Origin: CAZLLE01 sp964560425
GTDB lineage: Bacteria > Campylobacterota > Campylobacteria > Campylobacterales > QNZT01
Assembly: GCA_964560425.1 (NCBI GenBank)
Contig: CAZLLE010000072.1
Location: 10,840 to 74,839, forward strand
Direction: 5' to 3'
DNA length: 64,000 bases
Below are positions 61,355-64,000 of this stretch, one piece after another; positions within the stretch are counted from its first letter, which is position 1; every line of letters begins with the position of its first letter. Under the pieces are notes generated by a model. That model was given only the letters and a program-made list of their open reading frames with translations. It was not told the origin of the DNA and ran no database searches. A program made the translations under genes and the position numbers.

Positions 61355-62363
61355 CATATTTCTCCATATACCACTCAATAGTTTTCAAAATACCACTCTC
61401 AAAATTTTCATCTGCTTTCCAACCAAGTTGTCTCTCAATTTTAGTGGCATCTATTGCATATCGTCTATCATGTCCTGGTCGATCTTTGACAAAAGTAATC
61501 TGCTCTTTATAACTTTTAGAATCCTCTCGTGGCTTCAGATCATCCAAAATTTCACATATTTTAGAGACAATATAGTTATTATCTCTCTCATTTCTTCCAC
61601 CAATGTTATAAGTATCACCCTCTTTACCTGTATGATATACTAAATCTATTCCTTTACAGTGATCTAATACAAATAACCAATCACGGATATTCTTACCATC
61701 CCCATAAATTGGTATAGGATTACCTTGTAGGGCATTTCTAATGATAGTGGGAATAAGTTTTTCATCATGTTGTTTTGGTCCATAATTATTAGAACAGTTT
61801 GTAATTACAACATCAAGTCCAAAAGTATGAAAATAACTTCTAACAATCATGTCACTACCAGCTTTAGAGGCACTATATGGGCTATTTGGAGCATATGGGG
61901 TCTCTTCAGTAAAAAGTCCCTCATCTCCCAAAGTTCCATAAACCTCATCAGTACTAATATGATGGAACCTACACCCTTCATAACCATTTTTATATTTAAA
62001 TGGTGATTGCATCCAATAGTCATATGCAGATTTCAAAAGAGTATGTGTACCCATAACATTTGTTTCTAAAAAAACATTGGGATTTTTAATAGAGTTATCA
62101 ACATGACTCTCTGCTGCAAAATGAATTACACCTCTAATATCAAAATCTTTAAATATATTATCAACCAACTCTTTATCGCAAATATCACCCTCAACAAATT
62201 TATATCTATGAGACTTTTCAACTTCAGATAGATTACTCAAATCACCTGCATATGTTAATTTATCCAAATTTATAATTTGATATTCACTATACTTATCTAC
62301 AAAATATGGAACAAATCCACTACCTATAAATCCCGCACCACCAGTAATTAAAACAGTTTTCAA
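61347..62363 (-). CDS. rfbB: dTDP-glucose 4,6-dehydratase
   Basis: 338 aa extended SDR enzyme. NAD-binding GGAGFIGSGFV, substrate motif HISTDEVYGTLGDEG (Thr-Asp-Glu catalytic), and YSASKAGSD with the Tyr-x3-Lys pair. Produces dTDP-4-keto-6-deoxyglucose. It overlaps rfbA by 4 nt. No rfbC or rfbD is present in the window, so the product goes to the transaminase rather than to rhamnose. Confidence 0.96.
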   Translation of the reverse strand: MKTVLITGGAGFIGSGFVPYFVDKYSEYQIINLDKLTYAGDLSNLSEVEKSHRYKFVEGDICDKELVDNIFKDFDIRGVIHFAAESHVDNSIKNPNVFLETNVMGTHTLLKSAYDYWMQSPFKYKNGYEGCRFHHISTDEVYGTLGDEGLFTEETPYAPNSPYSASKAGSDMIVRSYFHTFGLDVVITNCSNNYGPKQHDEKLIPTIIRNALQGNPIPIYGDGKNIRDWLFVLDHCKGIDLVYHTGKEGDTYNIGGRNERDNNYIVSKICEILDDLKPREDSKSYKEQITFVKDRPGHDRRYAIDATKIERQLGWKADENFESGILKTIEWYMEKYDG

Positions 62364-63244
62364 CTTTCACCTGCCAATTCAAATAAATATTGTCCATAAC
62401 CAGTTTTTTTCAACTCTTCAGCCATAGACAAAAGCTGTTCTTTGCTAATCCACTCATTTACATATGCGATCTCTTCAAGACAAGCAATTTTATACCCTTG
62501 TCTCTCTTCTATTGTCTGCACATAACGACCAGCATCAAGTAGACTTTCATGAGTACCTGTATCAAGCCAAGCAAACCCTCTTCCCAACAATTCAACACTT
62601 AAATCGGATCTTTCCAAGTAAACTTTATTTACATCAGTAATTTCAAGCTCACCACGATGGGAAGGTTTAATAGATTTTGCAATCTCAACAACACTATTAT
62701 CATAAAAATATAGACCTGTTACAGCATAAATTGATTTTGGATTTTCAGGTTTTTCTTCAATAGAGATAACTTTATGTTCTTTATCATAAGGTCCACCCTC
62801 AAACTCAACAACACCAAATCTCTCAGGATCTTTTACCTTATATCCAAAGATGACAGCACCCTTATCTAAAGAGGCACATCTATTTAAGATAGGAGTAAAC
62901 CCCTGACCATAAAATATATTATCACCCAAAATCAAGGCAACAGAATCATCTCCAATGAAATCTTCACCCAAAATAAAGGCTTCTGCCAAACCATTTGGAT
63001 GTTCTTGTTCAACATAACTAAATCTTACACCAAATTGACTACCATCACCTAAAAGTTCTTTGAATCTTGGTAAATCATGAGGCGTAGAAATAATTAGAAT
63101 ATCTTTTATTTTTGCTAACATAAGGACAGACAATGGATAGTATATCATCGGTTTATCATAAATTGGTAATAACTGCTTAGAGACACCTCTCGTAATTGGA
63201 TGTAACCTAGTACCAGAACCACCAGCTAAAATTATTCCTTTCAT
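62360..63244 (-). CDS. rfbA: Glucose-1-phosphate thymidylyltransferase
   Basis: 294 aa. Nucleotidyltransferase motif GGSGTRLHPITRGVSKQLLP, YDKPMIYYPLS, ALILGDNIFYGQGF and GFAWLDTGTHESLLDA. Makes dTDP-glucose from dTTP and glucose-1-phosphate. First gene of the eight-gene minus-strand sugar run; AAGGA before the ATG and a TATACT -10 candidate about 65 nt upstream. Confidence 0.96.
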   Translation of the reverse strand: MKGIILAGGSGTRLHPITRGVSKQLLPIYDKPMIYYPLSVLMLAKIKDILIISTPHDLPRFKELLGDGSQFGVRFSYVEQEHPNGLAEAFILGEDFIGDDSVALILGDNIFYGQGFTPILNRCASLDKGAVIFGYKVKDPERFGVVEFEGGPYDKEHKVISIEEKPENPKSIYAVTGLYFYDNSVVEIAKSIKPSHRGELEITDVNKVYLERSDLSVELLGRGFAWLDTGTHESLLDAGRYVQTIEERQGYKIACLEEIAYVNEWISKEQLLSMAEELKKTGYGQYLFELAGES

Positions 63245-63710
63245 TTTTACTATTTCCTTATCTATTTTTATTAAAATTCATACTTAATAATATGGATCTT
63301 ATTTTCAGTATAAGATACAATTACATAAAAGTCAAGAGTTTTTTATCTATGTTTATAACAAAAAAGACATCAAAACATGACAACTAAAGGATTTTGCAAG
63401 AATAAGAAGAGAAAAATAAAAAGATTAAAAATAAAACTATTTTATTTTTAATCTGAAATAAAAAAATATTTTATATAGCAATTATTTATTAGTAAAGAGT
63501 TGAAACTTAATTTTAATATTAATTAAAATATTTAAAAGTACAAATCATATGTAACATTAAGTTACATATAGCAATAAAGTTTAAGGTTTTTTTGATTATA
63601 GAAGATTTTTACATATATTTTATTTATAAAGAAGATATTTCATATCTTAAAAAAGTAATTAAATGATAAAAATTGAAGTATTATAATTAGTAGTTTTGAT
63701 TAAAAAAATT
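63245..63710. other. AT-rich intergenic region with inverted repeats
   Basis: No coding frame seen. Two clear structures: a perfect 14-bp inverted repeat, AGATTAAAAATAAA (63422-63435) with TTTATTTTTAATCT (63441-63454), loop ACTAT; and a perfect 9-bp one, ATATGTAAC (63547-63555), loop ATTAA, GTTACATAT (63561-63569). The first may be a terminator, the second an operator-like site. The rfb promoter lies at the low-coordinate end. Confidence 0.6.
63307..63312 (-). promoter_or_regulatory. Candidate -10 box for the rfb sugar operon
   Basis: TATACT on the minus strand, 63 nt before the rfbA start. AT-rich surroundings make this tentative. Confidence 0.3.
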
Positions 63711-63755
63711 TGGTTGCGGAAATAGGATTTGAACCTATGACCTTCGGGTTATGAG
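63711..63755 (-). pseudogene. 3' half of a CAU-anticodon tRNA (Met/Ile2 type), probable attachment-site remnant
   Basis: Read on the minus strand: CTCATAA anticodon loop, stem half CCCGA, AGGTC variable loop, T arm ATAGG-TTCAAAT-CCTAT, acceptor half TTCCGCA, A, CCA. The 5' half is missing: the bases before the loop (TTAAGA) cannot pair with CCCGA and no D arm or TGCGGAA acceptor half occurs within 200 nt. Duplicated tRNA 3' ends of this kind mark attR/attL sites of elements that integrate into tRNA genes. Confidence 0.75.
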
Positions 63756-63837
63756 TCTTAAGAGCAACTTAATTAATTTTATTATTAATTTTATATAATA
63801 ATTTATTTTACTAAAGTGCTTGAACGGGTTATATGTG

Positions 63838-63999
63838 TTAATAAAATTTAAACTTAAACACCTCGAAGAGGTATAGCGGAGCGTGGCGATAGGGATATTT
63901 TTTATTATTTTCGCCCTCTTTTTTGTTTAGCGATAGCACATTTATCAACTCTGCCCTACTTCTAGGCAGTAACATTTTTTCACCAAAACAGCGAAACCC
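63838..63999 (-). other. Open frame running in from beyond the window, about 53 residues, unknown
   Basis: From the window edge the minus strand is open to TAA at 63838. It contains EKMLLPRSRAELINVLSLNK and ends with PLYLFEVFKFKFY. Base composition is more GC-rich than the neighbouring intergenic DNA (AGCGGAGCGTGGCGATAGGG). Inverted pieces occur (ACCTC-GAA-GAGGT at 63860-63872). It may be a dispersed non-coding repeat rather than a gene. Confidence 0.25.
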
Positions 64000-64000
64000 C

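Noticed and set aside
63711..64000. tRNA gene interrupted by a group I intron at the anticodon
   Set aside because: No 5' exon, P7-like core or terminal-G pairing is visible in the remaining 240 nt; an attachment-site remnant explains the data more simply. The intron idea needs the sequence beyond the window.
1..64000. CRISPR array, rRNA operon, insertion sequence or prophage structural genes
   Set aside because: No regularly spaced repeats, rRNA sequence, transposase motifs or phage genes were seen on either strand.

Overview
The window is AT-rich chromosomal DNA of a Campylobacterota (Epsilonproteobacteria) bacterium. The case rests on gene order. rodA, rluD, a fibronectin-type-III lipoprotein (FlpA-like), trmB, ftsE, ftsX, an envC-like gene, pyrH, rpoZ, spoT, tyrS, a nitronate monooxygenase-like gene and an amidase follow each other almost exactly as I recall the Campylobacter jejuni Cj1282-Cj1269c block. 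The flhA / Rrf2 / rpsO neighbourhood also matches that phylum. The Opr-type porin, many small periplasmic c-type cytochromes, frequent TTG/GTG starts and T-rich promoters with a TATAAT box but no clear -35 box fit too. The genus cannot be fixed from this window; a free-living relative of Sulfurimonas or Sulfurovum is my guess.

Layout. 1-14.2 kb: cell-wall/division and housekeeping block. FtsEX, an EnvC-like activator and an AmiC-type amidase lie in one co-directional run with translation, nucleotide and stringent-response genes. 14.3-18.2 kb: an outer-membrane protein, a CinA/MoaB-domain protein, a fatty-acid desaturase and two small conserved proteins. 18.2-23.3 kb: PEP carboxykinase plus a sodium-pumping oxaloacetate decarboxylase (oadG-oadA-oadB-pckA, minus strand). 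23.3-27.0 kb: an ankyrin protein, three small cytochrome-type periplasmic proteins and an OmpR-type two-component system. 27.0-28.6 kb: three pilin-like genes. 28.6-37.4 kb: tRNA-Arg(GCG), a DHH phosphoesterase, flhA, an Rrf2 regulator, OmpA-type lipoproteins, rpsO and ligA. 37.4-44.8 kb: porin, a compact polysaccharide operon (GT4, CapK-like, deacetylase) and an MscS channel. 44.8-49.3 kb: membrane and envelope genes. 49.5-50.0 kb: a BrnT/CopG-like toxin-antitoxin pair. 50.2-55.2 kb: dsbD, M48 protease, prmC, an Mla-type ATPase and a Fur-family regulator. 55.3-63.2 kb: a minus-strand sugar cluster starting with rfbA-rfbB and continuing with GT2, a small transporter, a DegT-type transaminase, a polytopic protein, an ATP-grasp enzyme and a phosphonatase-like HAD. 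63.2-64.0 kb: very AT-rich intergenic DNA with inverted repeats, then the 3' half of a CAU tRNA with no 5' half, which looks like an attachment site at the border of an integrated element lying mostly beyond the window.

The most notable observations are: a hairpin that encloses the ribosome-binding site directly before the mscS start; a toxin gene whose only sensible start codon is ATA; an ABC ATPase with no ATG/GTG/TTG start but a good Shine-Dalgarno before ATC; the truncated tRNA; and the ATP-grasp plus Ala-type HAD pair in the amino-sugar cluster.
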